The notes under the pieces were generated by a model that worked only from the letters and a program-made list of their open reading frames with translations, had not been told where the DNA came from and made no database searches. From Accumulibacter sp003538495 (GTDB lineage Bacteria; Pseudomonadota; Gammaproteobacteria; Burkholderiales; Rhodocyclaceae), in NCBI RefSeq assembly GCF_029255145.1, contig NZ_JAPUVQ010000031.1:11770-75769 (forward strand): a stretch of 64,000 nucleotides of DNA. Reading direction: 5' to 3'. The position numbers were made by a program, and so were the translations under genes. The first letter of the stretch is position 1. Each line of letters starts with the position of its first letter. This document shows, in pieces, positions 44,266 through 55,846 of this stretch.

Positions 44266-45240
44266 CTAGACATCGCCGGCCCTGGCCTCGCGTTTCTTCG
44301 CCCGGCGCCCCTTTTTCGTCGGCTTGCCCTTGCCGGCGCGCCCTCTCAGCCTGGTGGGAGCAAAGGTCGGGTCGGTGGACGCTGGCCCGGCGACGGTGAA
44401 TCGCGCCACGGCAGCGTCCCGGGTGTTGCCGACCGGGGCGATGTAGGCGTTGCTGACCCAGCCCTCGACCTCGGGGTCGGCAACGACCTCGACCTGACTC
44501 CAGCGGTCACGAGCATCCAGGAGCAGTAGCTCGGTGCCACTCTTCAGTGGCGCGGCGGCGCGTTCGAAACTCGCGTCCGGGCCCTTGCGGATGTTCAGGG
44601 AACTGGCGGTGACGACGTAGCGGGGCGGTTCATCGTGTTCGCGACCGAGCACCCGGCTGCGCACCGCAGCCAGCGGAAAGGCCGGACCCGGGTCAACCTT
44701 GCGGCCCGGGGCGATGTCCTCGTGACCGAGGACATCCTGCAGGCCGTAGTGATCAACCAGCAATTCGGCGAGTTCGATTGCCCGCTCGATCTGCACCTCG
44801 GTGTATGCATGCCATGGCGACACCGGTCCACCGTTGCGATGCGCGGCGAGCGTCACCTCGTCGTCCGGATAGACCTTGGCGAACCAGGCCTGGTACTGGC
44901 TGCCGACCCTTTTCAGCAGACCGGCGTTGTCCATTTCGATACCGATCGAGTGCGAATTGAGGCCGACCAGTCCCGCCCACTGGCTGACTCCGGCGTGCCA
45001 GGTGACGACATTGAAAGGTGCCAACTGGACGATTCTCCCGTCGCGCCCGAGAACGACGTGCGCCGACGCGTTGCCTTGCGGTTTCCGGGTGCACAGCGAC
45101 TCCACCGAGCTTTCGAGCGAACGACCCGCCGTGTAGTGCAGGATCAGATAGCTCGGGGCCATGATGCCGCCACGGTTTGGCGTGTCGCGATGGCTGACCT
45201 GGTCGCCGACCAGTTGGTGGTTCTCAATTTTCAGAGTCAT
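44266..45240 (-). CDS. N-acetylmuramoyl-L-alanine amidase (Amidase_2) with SH3b domain
   Basis: A 324-residue protein that would cleave the lactyl-amide bond between muramic acid and peptide. The zinc amidase domain has ILHYTAGRSLESS (His35), FNVVTWHAGVSQWAG, SHSIGIEMDN and VLGHEDIAPGRKVDPG. An SH3b domain follows (about 205-270: ASSLNIRKGPDASFERAA), then a Lys/Arg-rich tail (KGKPTKKGRRAKKRE). There is no signal peptide, so it may be cytoplasmic (AmpD-like recycling) or leave by another route. The ATG at 45240 has GAGGA. It is 100 bases upstream of the TIR gene and could be cotranscribed. Confidence 0.85.
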   Translation of the reverse strand: MTLKIENHQLVGDQVSHRDTPNRGGIMAPSYLILHYTAGRSLESSVESLCTRKPQGNASAHVVLGRDGRIVQLAPFNVVTWHAGVSQWAGLVGLNSHSIGIEMDNAGLLKRVGSQYQAWFAKVYPDDEVTLAAHRNGGPVSPWHAYTEVQIERAIELAELLVDHYGLQDVLGHEDIAPGRKVDPGPAFPLAAVRSRVLGREHDEPPRYVVTASSLNIRKGPDASFERAAAPLKSGTELLLLDARDRWSQVEVVADPEVEGWVSNAYIAPVGNTRDAAVARFTVAGPASTDPTFAPTRLRGRAGKGKPTKKGRRAKKREARAGDV

Positions 45241-45519
45241 GACTGTCCTCGCTGTGGTTGGGTAAGGTCGAGCACGGGGCACCGGTCAAGCCTCATCGGA
45301 AGCCTGCCAGCGAATTGCTGAACGAGCGAATCGTCGATTCGTTGCATCCTAGCACCATCCTTCGTCGCCGGCTCGTGACGGCTGCTCCGGGAGTTGCTGG
45401 CGGCGTCGCGTGCGCAGGCGTGAGCAATGCTTTAGACTCGCCGCTGAGGTGGGTCGGCGGCTCGCGACTCGTGGCTGCACATGGGCAGGCAATCAAGACA
45501 TCACTGGGGGAGTATCGCT

Positions 45520-48099
<2,580 letters not shown>

Positions 48100-48107
48100 A
48101 GCCGGGG

Positions 48108-48130
48108 GGCCGGGGACTTTCTCCCCGGCC
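48108..48130. terminator. Hairpin between convergent glgP and glgE
   Basis: GGCCGGGGA and TCCCCGGCC form a perfect 9-bp stem with a 5-base loop exactly between the two convergent stops (48099 and 48137). No real T-run follows on either strand, so it may slow polymerase, assist Rho or protect the mRNA ends. Confidence 0.6.
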
Positions 48131-48136
48131 GCTTGC

Positions 48137-50095
48137 TTACCAGCGGCGGATCTTGATGATGTGCGCCATCGTGGTGTGCGGGCTGAGTTCGACGTAGGCG
48201 GTCGGGCCGCTCCAGCGGTAGCTGCGGTCGGTCAGCAGGTCGTGCGCCTGGTATTGTTCGTCCCAGGCGATGCCGAAGGTGCCGAGCGGGATCTGGACGG
48301 TTGCCGCCTGTTGGTGAAATGGATCCAGGTTCACGGCGCAGACGACGATATCCGAGCGGTCGTCGGTCATCTTGGCGTAGACGATGATATTCGGATTGTC
48401 GGTGGCCAGGAAAAGCACATTGTTGTAGCCGTGCAGGGCAGGGGACTCGCGCCGGGCTTGATTGATGCGGGTGATGATGTCGACAATGTTGCCTGGTGAT
48501 CGCCAGTTGCGCACCTTGATTTCGTACTTCTCCGAGTCCAGGTATTCCTCCTTGCCCGGAATCGCCGCGTTTTCGCACAGTTCGTAACCGCTGTAGATGC
48601 CGTAGACCGACGACAGCGTGGCGGCCAGTACGGCCCGCATGATGAACGCCGGCCGCCCGCCAACCTGCAGGATCGGCGGCAGGATGTCCGGCGTATTGGC
48701 GAAGAAGTTGCCGGTGAAGTAGTCCTTCATCGGGCCACTGGTCAGCTCGCTGACGTACTCGGTGAGTTCCTCCTTGGTGTTGCGCCAGGTGAAGTAGGTG
48801 TAGGACTGCGCGTAGCCGGCTTTGGCCAGCAGCCGCATCATCTTCGGCTTGGTAAAGGCTTCGGCCAGGAAAATCACGCCGGGGTGCTGCAGATGCACCT
48901 GGCCGATCACCCATTCCCAGAATGCGACCGGTTTGGTATGCGGGTTGTCGACACGAAAAGTGGTCACCCCCTTGTCGATCCAGAACAGGAAGATCCTGAG
49001 CATCTCCTGCCACAAGCCCTCGCGGTCGCTGGTCCCGAAGTTCAGCGGATAGACGTCCTGGTACTTCTTGGGCGGGTTCTCGGCGTACTTGATCGAACCA
49101 TCCGGCCGGTGGAAAAACCATTCCGGATGTTCGCTGACGTAGGGATGATCCGGCGAGCAGTTCATCACGTAATCGAGGGCTATCTCGATCTGCAGCTCAC
49201 GACAGGTGGCGACGAACAGATCCCAGTCGTCCCAGGTGCCAAGCTTTGGTTCCAGCCCGGTGTGGCCGCCATGCTCGTTGCCGATCGCCCACGGACTGCC
49301 GACGTCGTTGGGGCCGGCCTCGAGACTGTTGTTCTTGCCTTTGCGGAAGCTGTGCCCGATCGGGTGAATCGGCGGCAGATAGACGACGTCGAAGCCCATC
49401 GCCTTGATGTCGTGCAAGCGGAGGATGCTGTCCTTAAGCGTGCCATGGCGATACGGGGCGCTGCCCTGCGAACGCGGAAAGAACTCGTACCAGGCGGCAA
49501 AACGGCTGATCGGCCGATTGACCATGATCTTCAGCGCTGGCGCCAGTTGGTAGCCCTCGCTGCGATCGGGGTACCTGGCCATCAGGCTGCGCAGCACGCC
49601 GCCGACGCCAAGATCGACCGCGCCCTGCTGCTCACCCGCGGCCATCGCGCTTTCGATCGCCGAGACGATGCCGTTGATGCGCGCACGGTCCTCGCCTTTG
49701 GCGGCGACCGCCGATTTTCTGATGATCGCGAGTCCCTCGAGCAACTCGCTTTCGAGCTTGGCACCGGGGACGTTTTTCTTGCTGATTTCTTCCACCCAGG
49801 ACAGGTAGTGATCGGCGTAGGCCTCGATGGTGTACTCCCAGGGGCCGATCTCGGTGACCGTGAACTCACCGCTCCAGTCGTCGTTGAGAGCCAGCGTCAT
49901 CGGGCTTTCCTGCCATTTCTCATCGCCCACCCTGCGCGCCTTGAGGATGGCAGCCAGCTTGTCGTGCCCTTCCTTGTAGATGTCGGCACTGACGGCAACC
50001 CTTTCGCCGACGACGCGCTTTATCGGGTAGCGGCCGCACTCGATCTGTGGCTGAACGGCTTCGATATTTACACGGGGGTAGTCTTGAGGAATCAT
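48137..50095 (-). CDS. glgE: Alpha-1,4-glucan:maltose-1-phosphate maltosyltransferase
   Basis: A 652-residue GH13_3 enzyme that transfers maltosyl units from maltose-1-phosphate to glycogen. The nucleophile is Asp383 in TFRVDNPHTKP, and the acid/base is Glu412 in FLAEAFTKPK. KNNSLEAGPNDVGSPWAIG is the GlgE-specific insert that contacts substrate. An N-terminal beta-sandwich domain (about 1-200) precedes the barrel. Full length. Same strand as glgM, 148 bases downstream, which supplies the donor in the GlgM-GlgE pathway. Confidence 0.95.
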   Translation of the reverse strand: MIPQDYPRVNIEAVQPQIECGRYPIKRVVGERVAVSADIYKEGHDKLAAILKARRVGDEKWQESPMTLALNDDWSGEFTVTEIGPWEYTIEAYADHYLSWVEEISKKNVPGAKLESELLEGLAIIRKSAVAAKGEDRARINGIVSAIESAMAAGEQQGAVDLGVGGVLRSLMARYPDRSEGYQLAPALKIMVNRPISRFAAWYEFFPRSQGSAPYRHGTLKDSILRLHDIKAMGFDVVYLPPIHPIGHSFRKGKNNSLEAGPNDVGSPWAIGNEHGGHTGLEPKLGTWDDWDLFVATCRELQIEIALDYVMNCSPDHPYVSEHPEWFFHRPDGSIKYAENPPKKYQDVYPLNFGTSDREGLWQEMLRIFLFWIDKGVTTFRVDNPHTKPVAFWEWVIGQVHLQHPGVIFLAEAFTKPKMMRLLAKAGYAQSYTYFTWRNTKEELTEYVSELTSGPMKDYFTGNFFANTPDILPPILQVGGRPAFIMRAVLAATLSSVYGIYSGYELCENAAIPGKEEYLDSEKYEIKVRNWRSPGNIVDIITRINQARRESPALHGYNNVLFLATDNPNIIVYAKMTDDRSDIVVCAVNLDPFHQQAATVQIPLGTFGIAWDEQYQAHDLLTDRSYRWSGPTAYVELSPHTTMAHIIKIRRW

Positions 50096-50243
50096 CGTTG
50101 CAGCTCCTGAATACTGAACCGGCGGCGCCGGAGGGATGCGATCAAGGCAGATCTGTTCTGATCCGAATGGGAATGCACGGTCGGGCTGACGGTCGGCAGC
50201 CCGTTCGACCCCGATGCCTGCGGCCGGGCGGCAGCAAGGGGGT

Positions 50244-51452
50244 CTATTTCAGCAGCGAATCGTAGAGAGTCTTCGTTTGTTGGGCAATGCTCGACCAGCT
50301 GAACACCTCGCGAGCGCGTTGCTGGCCGGCGGCGGCCATTGACTCGGCGAGTTCGGGGTTGTCGAGGATCTTGTTGATTGCCGTTGCGAGATCACGCGAG
50401 AAGGCGTCGGGGTTCACCGGCTCGAAGGGCGCCACGTGCAGTTGTTCGAGCGGTACCAGATAGCCGGTGACACCATCGATGACGACCTCCTTGATGCCGC
50501 CGACCGCACTCGCGACGACCGCCGTGCGGCAAGCCATGGCTTCCAGGTTGATGATCCCGAAAGGCTCATAGATGGATGGACAGCAGAATACCGTGGCATG
50601 CGAATAGAGCTGGATGACTTCGGGTTTGCTGAGCATCTCCTGAATCCAGATCAGGTTCCTGAAGCCTTCGTGACGAACCGCCTTGACCGCGTCTTCCATC
50701 TCGGCGCGCACTTCCGCGGTATCGGGCGAGCCCGCGCAAAGCACCACCTGCGCCTCGGGGTTGATGTAGCGGACCGCGTTCACCAGGTGCAGGATGCCCT
50801 TCTGGCGGGTGATCCTGCCGACGAACAGGACGATCGGTTTTTCCGGGTCGATGAAGTGCTGTTCGAGGGCGCTGGCATTGGTCGTTGGGCGGTATTGCTC
50901 AACCTTGATGCCGTTGTAGATGACGGAAATCTTGTCCGGATCGATGTCGAAGTGTTCGAGAATGTCGGCCTTGGTCCCTTGAGAGACGGCGATCACCGCA
51001 TCAGCCATGTTCAGCGAGGTGCGCTCGATCCACGAAGACATGTCGTAGCCACAGCCCAGCTGCTCGCGCTTCCACGGGCGCAGGGGTTCCAGCGAATGCA
51101 CGGTATGGATCAGTGGAATGCCGTACAGATTTTTCGCGAGGATGCCGCCGAGGTGGGCGTACCAGGTGTGCACATGCACCAGATCGGCGTCGACCTGTTC
51201 GCTCAAGGTCTCGAGGTTGGTTTCGAAGGTATCCAGCGCGCCACTGAGTTTCTTGTCGACGTGGGCGAAACTGCCCTTGCCGAACGGGTAGCCCTTGACC
51301 CGCACACCGCCGCTGACCGTGTCCTGATCACCAAAACAGCGCACTTCGACGTGCATCAGCCGGGCCAGTTCGTCAGCCAGATACTCGACATGCACGCCCG
51401 CTCCGCCGTACACGTTGGGGGGGTATTCCCGGGTCAATAGCAGTACTTTCAT
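50244..51452 (-). CDS. glgM: Glycogen synthase / maltose-1-phosphate synthase, GT4 (GlgM type)
   Basis: A 402-residue glycosyltransferase with two Rossmann domains. The first has LLTREYPPNVYGGAGVHVEY, the acceptor loop. The second has IVLFVGRITRQKGILHLVNA and SIYEPFGIINLEAMAC, the donor-binding EX7E motif. This matches the actinobacterial glgA/GlgM type (GT4), which uses ADP-glucose to make alpha-maltose-1-phosphate or extend glucans, not the E. coli GlgA (GT5). Adjacent glgE uses that product. The longer frame to 52415 is antisense to tsaB and rejected. A TACAAT box lies upstream, but no matched -35. Confidence 0.92.
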   Translation of the reverse strand: MKVLLLTREYPPNVYGGAGVHVEYLADELARLMHVEVRCFGDQDTVSGGVRVKGYPFGKGSFAHVDKKLSGALDTFETNLETLSEQVDADLVHVHTWYAHLGGILAKNLYGIPLIHTVHSLEPLRPWKREQLGCGYDMSSWIERTSLNMADAVIAVSQGTKADILEHFDIDPDKISVIYNGIKVEQYRPTTNASALEQHFIDPEKPIVLFVGRITRQKGILHLVNAVRYINPEAQVVLCAGSPDTAEVRAEMEDAVKAVRHEGFRNLIWIQEMLSKPEVIQLYSHATVFCCPSIYEPFGIINLEAMACRTAVVASAVGGIKEVVIDGVTGYLVPLEQLHVAPFEPVNPDAFSRDLATAINKILDNPELAESMAAAGQQRAREVFSWSSIAQQTKTLYDSLLK

Positions 51453-51722
51453 CGCGACACTTTCAATGCTGTGGTTGTGAGATCGAACGCGATCCCATCG
51501 CGTCCGCAGGAGCCCTTCTATTCCCTCCCATTGTATCGGCAAAGGCCCCGAGCGGCCAAACCGGCGGCCAGCAGCGGCTTGCGGGTTGCTTCGCGGGTCA
51601 GAAGGCCGGTCCCCGCCTGACGCTTCCAGCGGCGTTGGCAAGCGCCCGCCGGGAGACATGGCAATGGCTCGCGCTAGGGCATACAGGCGACGGCGGCGAC
51701 CAGGACGGGTAAAATGCGGCGC

Positions 51723-52400
51723 ATGAATCTGCTTGCCATCGAGACCTCCACCGAGCTGGGCAGCATCGCCGTCTGGCGCGACGGCGAGGTGTTGCGGCGT
51801 CACTGCCCGGTCGGCGTTTCGCACTCGGAGACGCTGCTGCCGCTGATCCAGGCGACGATGCGCGAAGCAGGCCTGCGCTTTGCCGACCTGCAGGCGATCG
51901 CCTTCGCCGCTGGCCCGGGTTCGTTTACCGGTCTGCGCGTCGCCTGCGGCGTCGCGCAGGGACTGGCCGTTGCGCGCGAGCTGCCGGTCATTCCGGTCGG
52001 CACCTTGGACGCCATGGCGCTGGCGAGCGCCGGTCAACGGGTGATCGTGGCGCTCGATGCGCGCATGGGCGAGGTCTATTACGCCCTGTTCGCCGACGGC
52101 ATGCCTCTGGCTCCGGTGGTCTTGTGCCGGCCGTCGGAGGCGTCGCTTCCCGACTCGGCCGATTGGCTGGCCTGTGGCAATGGACTGGCGGCTTACCCGG
52201 AGCTGCGCGATCGCCTGGCCATCTGCGTGCAGGCGTGGCAGCCCGAACTGATGCCGGATGCCGGCGCCGTCGCCCGCCTCGCTGCGGCGTGCCTGGGGCG
52301 CGGCGAAACCGTCGATGCGGCCGACGCGGCGCCGCTGTACGTGCGCAACAAGGTCGCGTTGACGGTTGCCGAACGCCTGGCCACCGGTGGCAAGGCGTGA
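51723..52400 (+). CDS. tsaB: tRNA threonylcarbamoyladenosine biosynthesis protein
   Basis: A 225-residue ASKHA-fold protein, partner of TsaD/TsaE in making t6A37 on tRNA. MNLLAIETSTELGSIAVW is the typical start; FAAGPGSFTGLRVACGVAQG is the family signature; DARMGEVYYALF is also conserved. The ATG at 51723 gives the standard start; one nine bases upstream is possible. It overlaps rimI at GTGA, a common pairing in Proteobacteria. Confidence 0.93.
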   Translation: MNLLAIETSTELGSIAVWRDGEVLRRHCPVGVSHSETLLPLIQATMREAGLRFADLQAIAFAAGPGSFTGLRVACGVAQGLAVARELPVIPVGTLDAMALASAGQRVIVALDARMGEVYYALFADGMPLAPVVLCRPSEASLPDSADWLACGNGLAAYPELRDRLAICVQAWQPELMPDAGAVARLAAACLGRGETVDAADAAPLYVRNKVALTVAERLATGGKA

Positions 52401-52873
52401 GCGCCGTTCTCGCACCGCGGGTGGAGATCCTGCCGATAGGCCATGGCGACATCGACCAGATGCTGGAAGTCGAACAAGGCGTTTATCCGTTTCCCTGGAC
52501 GCGTGGCAATTTCGTCGACTCGATCGCCGCCGGCTACAGCAGCTGGGGGTGCCGGGTTGCTGGCCAGCTGGTCGGCTACTACGTGCTGATGCTGGCTCTC
52601 GATGAAGCCCACTTGCTCAACCTCAGTGTTGCCGAGAGACGCCAGGGGATGGGCTTCGGCGCCCGCCTGCTGCGCCACGCGATGTCGGGAGCCCGCCGGG
52701 GAGGAGCAACGACGCTATTGCTCGAGGTACGGCCGTCGAACGGCAAGGCGCTGACGCTGTACCGGCATTTCGGTTTTCAGCAGATCGGCGTTCGGCGCGC
52801 CTACTACGAGGCCGAAATGGGCCGTGAGGATGCGCTGGTGCTGCGGCACGCGCTGACCGAGGATTCCGCATGA
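52397..52873 (+). CDS. rimI: Ribosomal protein S18 alanine N-acetyltransferase
   Basis: A 158-residue GNAT acetyltransferase. Start GTG at 52397 overlaps the tsaB stop. Acetyl-CoA binding is at LSVAERRQGMGFGARLL, followed by LEVRPSNGKALTLYRHFGF, the canonical GNAT C-half, ending with the RimI-like YYEAEMGREDALVL. Adjacency with tsaB fits the known link of these genes. Its target is expected to be ribosomal S18; others are possible. Confidence 0.93.
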   Translation: MSAVLAPRVEILPIGHGDIDQMLEVEQGVYPFPWTRGNFVDSIAAGYSSWGCRVAGQLVGYYVLMLALDEAHLLNLSVAERRQGMGFGARLLRHAMSGARRGGATTLLLEVRPSNGKALTLYRHFGFQQIGVRRAYYEAEMGREDALVLRHALTEDSA

Positions 52874-53706
52874 GCGCCCGCAATCCCGGACACCAGGGCC
52901 TGACGCGTGCCGAGTTGCTGCGCGAGATGGGGCTCGGGCCACAGTGGTGTTTGCGCGCGCAGGCGTCGGTCGAAAGCGCGACGCAGGCGCCCTTGGGCGC
53001 GCCTGCGGCCGATGATCGTCGCCAGGAGGTGGCGGCAGGCGCGGCGGCGGCCAGTGCCGTTCTGCAGCCGCCAGCCAACCGGGCAGCGGCGATCGCCGCC
53101 ATGGGCTGGGAGCAGTTGCAGCAAAGCGTCGCCGCGTGTCGCGCCTGCGGGCTCTGTCAGGCGCGACGGCAGGCGGTGCTCGGTGTCGGCGACGTGAACG
53201 CCGACTGGCTGTTCATCGGCGAAGGACCGGGGGCCGAAGAAGACGCGCGCGGCGAGCCTTTCGTCGGGCCGGCCGGCCAGCTGCTTGATGCGATGCTGGA
53301 GGCGATCGATCTGCGACGCGGCAAGAACGTCTATATCGCCAACGCAGTGAAGTGCCGCCCGCCGGGAAATCGCACCCCGGAGGCTGCCGAGATGGCCACT
53401 TGCGCGCCCTACCTGCAGCGCCAGATCGCGCTGATCCGCCCCCGGTTGATCGTCCTCCTGGGCCGTGCGGCGGCGCACTCGGTCCTCGGCGAGACGGGCT
53501 CGCTGGCCAGTTTGCGGGGCAAACCTTTCGCCTACCGGGGAACGGACAGCGCCGGCGCCGGCATCCCGGTGGTGGTCAGCTATCATCCTGCCTATCTGTT
53601 GCGTACCATGTCCGACAAGGCCAAGGCCTGGGAAGACCTGTGCCGCGCCCGCGCGCTGCTGCGTGCCGCCAAATCGGAGGAACCGGCGGAACCGCCATCG
53701 CACTGA
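52870..53706 (+). CDS. Uracil-DNA glycosylase, family 4 (iron-sulfur)
   Basis: A 278-residue enzyme. The first 75 residues are an Ala/Gln-rich linker of unknown role. The catalytic domain has three cysteines at 90, 93 and 96 (CRACGLC) of a 4Fe-4S site, the family 4 motif GEGPGAEEDARGEPF, IANAVKCRPPGNR and the active-site C-terminal SYHPAYLLR. It removes uracil from DNA. The ATG at 52870 overlaps the rimI stop (ATGA). Its place after rimI is a frequent synteny in Betaproteobacteria. Confidence 0.92.
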   Translation: MSARNPGHQGLTRAELLREMGLGPQWCLRAQASVESATQAPLGAPAADDRRQEVAAGAAAASAVLQPPANRAAAIAAMGWEQLQQSVAACRACGLCQARRQAVLGVGDVNADWLFIGEGPGAEEDARGEPFVGPAGQLLDAMLEAIDLRRGKNVYIANAVKCRPPGNRTPEAAEMATCAPYLQRQIALIRPRLIVLLGRAAAHSVLGETGSLASLRGKPFAYRGTDSAGAGIPVVVSYHPAYLLRTMSDKAKAWEDLCRARALLRAAKSEEPAEPPSH

Positions 53707-53786
53707 GTGCCTCGCGCCATCTTGAGAAATCGCTGACCGTCGCCATCTGACCATCAGCCTGTTCATTTGCCTTGAAGGAAGCTGCC

Positions 53787-54416
53787 ATGCGCATCCGCCT
53801 CATGACCCTCGTCATCGTCCTTTCCAGCCTGCTCTCCGGCTGCGGCTACAATGCCTTCCAGACCGGTGACGAGGCGGTCAAGTCAGCTTGGGCCGAGGTC
53901 ATCAACCAGTATCAGCGGCGCGCCGACCTGGTCCCCAATCTGGTCAGCACCGTTCAGGGCTACGCCAGCCACGAAAAGGAAGTGCTGACCCAGGTGACAC
54001 AGGCGCGCGCGCAGGTGGGAGGCATTCAGGCGACGCCGGAACTGGCCAATGATCCTGCCGCTCTGGCCAGGTTTCAGCAGGCGCAGGCCGGTCTGACGAG
54101 CGCTCTGTCACGACTCCTGGTGGTCGCCGAGAATTATCCGCAGCTCAAGGCGGACGCCGCCTTTCGCGACCTGCAGGCGCAACTGGAGGGGACCGAGAAC
54201 CGGATTGCGGTGGCCCGCAACCGCTACATCAAGTCGGTCGAAGCGTACAACGTCTCGGTGCGCACTTTCCCGAACAACCTGACGGCGATGATCTTCGGTT
54301 ACAGCGTCAAGCCGAACTTCACGGTCGACAACGAGAAGGCGATCTCGACCGCACCGAAAGTCGATTTCTCGGCGCCGGCCGCCGCCGGCAAGAGCGCCCC
54401 GGCTCCCTCGTATTAG
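53787..54416 (+). CDS. LemA family protein (lipoprotein)
   Basis: A 209-residue protein. MRIRLMTLVIVLSSLLSGCG ends in a lipobox cysteine (Cys19), so it is likely a lipoprotein. The mature part is a helical LemA domain: VINQYQRRADLVPNLVSTVQGYASHE (first part), AVARNRYIKSVEAYNVSVR and FGYSVKPNF. Ribosome site AAGGAAG before the ATG at 53787. LemA is often next to TPM-domain (YgcG) genes, as here. Function in envelope homeostasis is suspected. Confidence 0.9.
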   Translation: MRIRLMTLVIVLSSLLSGCGYNAFQTGDEAVKSAWAEVINQYQRRADLVPNLVSTVQGYASHEKEVLTQVTQARAQVGGIQATPELANDPAALARFQQAQAGLTSALSRLLVVAENYPQLKADAAFRDLQAQLEGTENRIAVARNRYIKSVEAYNVSVRTFPNNLTAMIFGYSVKPNFTVDNEKAISTAPKVDFSAPAAAGKSAPAPSY

Positions 54417-54440
54417 CCGCATGCCAGCGCGTAGCCGCCG

Positions 54441-55313
54441 ATGACCACTTTCTTCCTGCGGCTGCTGGCCTGGCTGCTGGCCGTTTTCCTGCAGTTCGGG
54501 GTCGGTTTCGCGTTCGGCGCGCAATTGCAGCCGATCCCGCCGCTGGGCGGGCGGGTCACCGACCTGACCGGCACCCTCGCCGCCGAGCAGCGGACGATGA
54601 TCGAGGCGAAGCTGGCGGCGTTCGAGCGTGCGAAGGGCGCGCAGGTCGCCGTACTGGTCGTTCCGACGGTACAACCCGAAGCCGTCGAGCAATACGCGCT
54701 GCGCGTCGTCGAGGCGTGGAAGCTGGGCCGGCAGGGAGTCGACGACGGCGCGCTGCTGCTGGTCGCCAGGGACGACCGGAAGCTGCGCATCGAGGTCGGC
54801 TACGGTCTCGAGGGCGCGCTGAACGATGCCACCGCGAAGCGCATCATCAGCGAAACGATCAGTCCGCGTTTCAAGCAAGGGGACTTTGCCGGCGGTATCG
54901 ATGCCGGCGTCGACGCGATGCTCAAGGTGATCGGCGGCGAGCCGCTGCCGCCGCCACGGGCGGCGGCGAGCACGCCGACTGGCGGCCAGGAACCCTTCGA
55001 GACGCTGCTGATCGCCGGCTTCATCCTGGTGTTCGTCGTCGGGCGCGTGCTGCGCGCCATTTTCGGGCGTTTTCTGGCGGCTGCCATGATTGCCGTAGCT
55101 GCCGGAGTGATTGCTGCGATGCTGCTCTCGTCGCTGCTGGTGGCGGCGCTCGTCGGCCTGCTCGCCTTCCTTGCCGCGCTGTTTGCCGGAGTTCTGGGTC
55201 CCGTTGTCGGGTCTTCGCGCGGCGGTCCGTGGGGTGGTGGCGGGGGCGGTTCCGGCGGCTTTTCAGGGGGCGGCGGCCGTTTTGGCGGCGGCGGCGCTTC
55301 GGGAGGCTGGTGA
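54441..55313 (+). CDS. TPM-domain (YgcG-type) membrane protein with Gly-rich tail
   Basis: A 290-residue protein. Residues 1-25 are a signal peptide or anchor. The TPM domain (about 33-170) has RVTDLTGTLAAEQRTMIEAK and RIEVGYGLEGALNDA. Two to three membrane segments follow (190-250), then a glycine-rich tail (GGGGGGSGGFSGGGGRFGGG) close to the stop. This architecture is classic for YgcG proteins paired with LemA. It starts 25 bases after lemA, and its stop overlaps the next start (TGATG). Biochemical role unknown. Confidence 0.9.
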   Translation: MTTFFLRLLAWLLAVFLQFGVGFAFGAQLQPIPPLGGRVTDLTGTLAAEQRTMIEAKLAAFERAKGAQVAVLVVPTVQPEAVEQYALRVVEAWKLGRQGVDDGALLLVARDDRKLRIEVGYGLEGALNDATAKRIISETISPRFKQGDFAGGIDAGVDAMLKVIGGEPLPPPRAAASTPTGGQEPFETLLIAGFILVFVVGRVLRAIFGRFLAAAMIAVAAGVIAAMLLSSLLVAALVGLLAFLAALFAGVLGPVVGSSRGGPWGGGGGGSGGFSGGGGRFGGGGASGGW

Positions 55314-55810
55314 TGCAATTGACAAGGCTCCTGCGGCACCTGCTGCTGCCCGACTGGTGGGTACTGCGCGCTTTCTCGCCGACGCTCCTGCGCCGCATCG
55401 AGGAGGCCGTCGCCGCTTCGGAATCGACGCATCTTGGCGAGTTGCGGGTGGTGGTCGAAGCCAACCTGCCGCTGCCGGGACTCTGGCGTGATCAAACGCC
55501 GCGCCAGCGCGCGATCGACCTGTTCGCCCAGTTGGGAGTGTGGGACACGGCCTGCAACAGCGGCGTGCTGATCTATCTCCAACTGATCGACCGACGGGTC
55601 GAAATCGTCGCCGACCGGGGGATAGACGCCAGGGTCGGGGGAGAGTTCTGGCGCGGTGTCTGCCGGAAGGTGGAGAGCGCTTTTCAGGCTGGCGAGTTCG
55701 AACGCGGCACGCTACTGGCGCTGAACACGATTACGGAGGCGCTGCGTGAACACTTTCCCGCACCGGGCGAGAACCCGGACGAGCTGCCGAATGCGCCGCT
55801 GCTGCTCTAG
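55313..55810 (+). CDS. TPM-domain protein, second copy
   Basis: A 165-residue cytoplasmic or membrane-associated protein with a second TPM domain: TLLRRIEEAVAASESTHLGE and VEIVADRGIDARVGGEFW. The N-terminal LLRHLLLPDWWVLRAFS may associate with the membrane. It overlaps the previous gene by one base and completes the LemA-TPM-TPM triplet known in Proteobacteria. It lacks the Gly-rich tail and the extra membrane helices. Confidence 0.85.
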   Translation: MQLTRLLRHLLLPDWWVLRAFSPTLLRRIEEAVAASESTHLGELRVVVEANLPLPGLWRDQTPRQRAIDLFAQLGVWDTACNSGVLIYLQLIDRRVEIVADRGIDARVGGEFWRGVCRKVESAFQAGEFERGTLLALNTITEALREHFPAPGENPDELPNAPLLL

Positions 55811-55846
55811 CGCTGCGGCGGCAGCTTGCGGAAGCCGCGGACGCTT

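Noticed and set aside
44266..45240. Amidase-SH3b gene as a phage endolysin marking a prophage
   Set aside because: No holin, capsid, integrase or other phage gene lies near; neighbours are housekeeping genes. The AmpD-like domain fits wall recycling.
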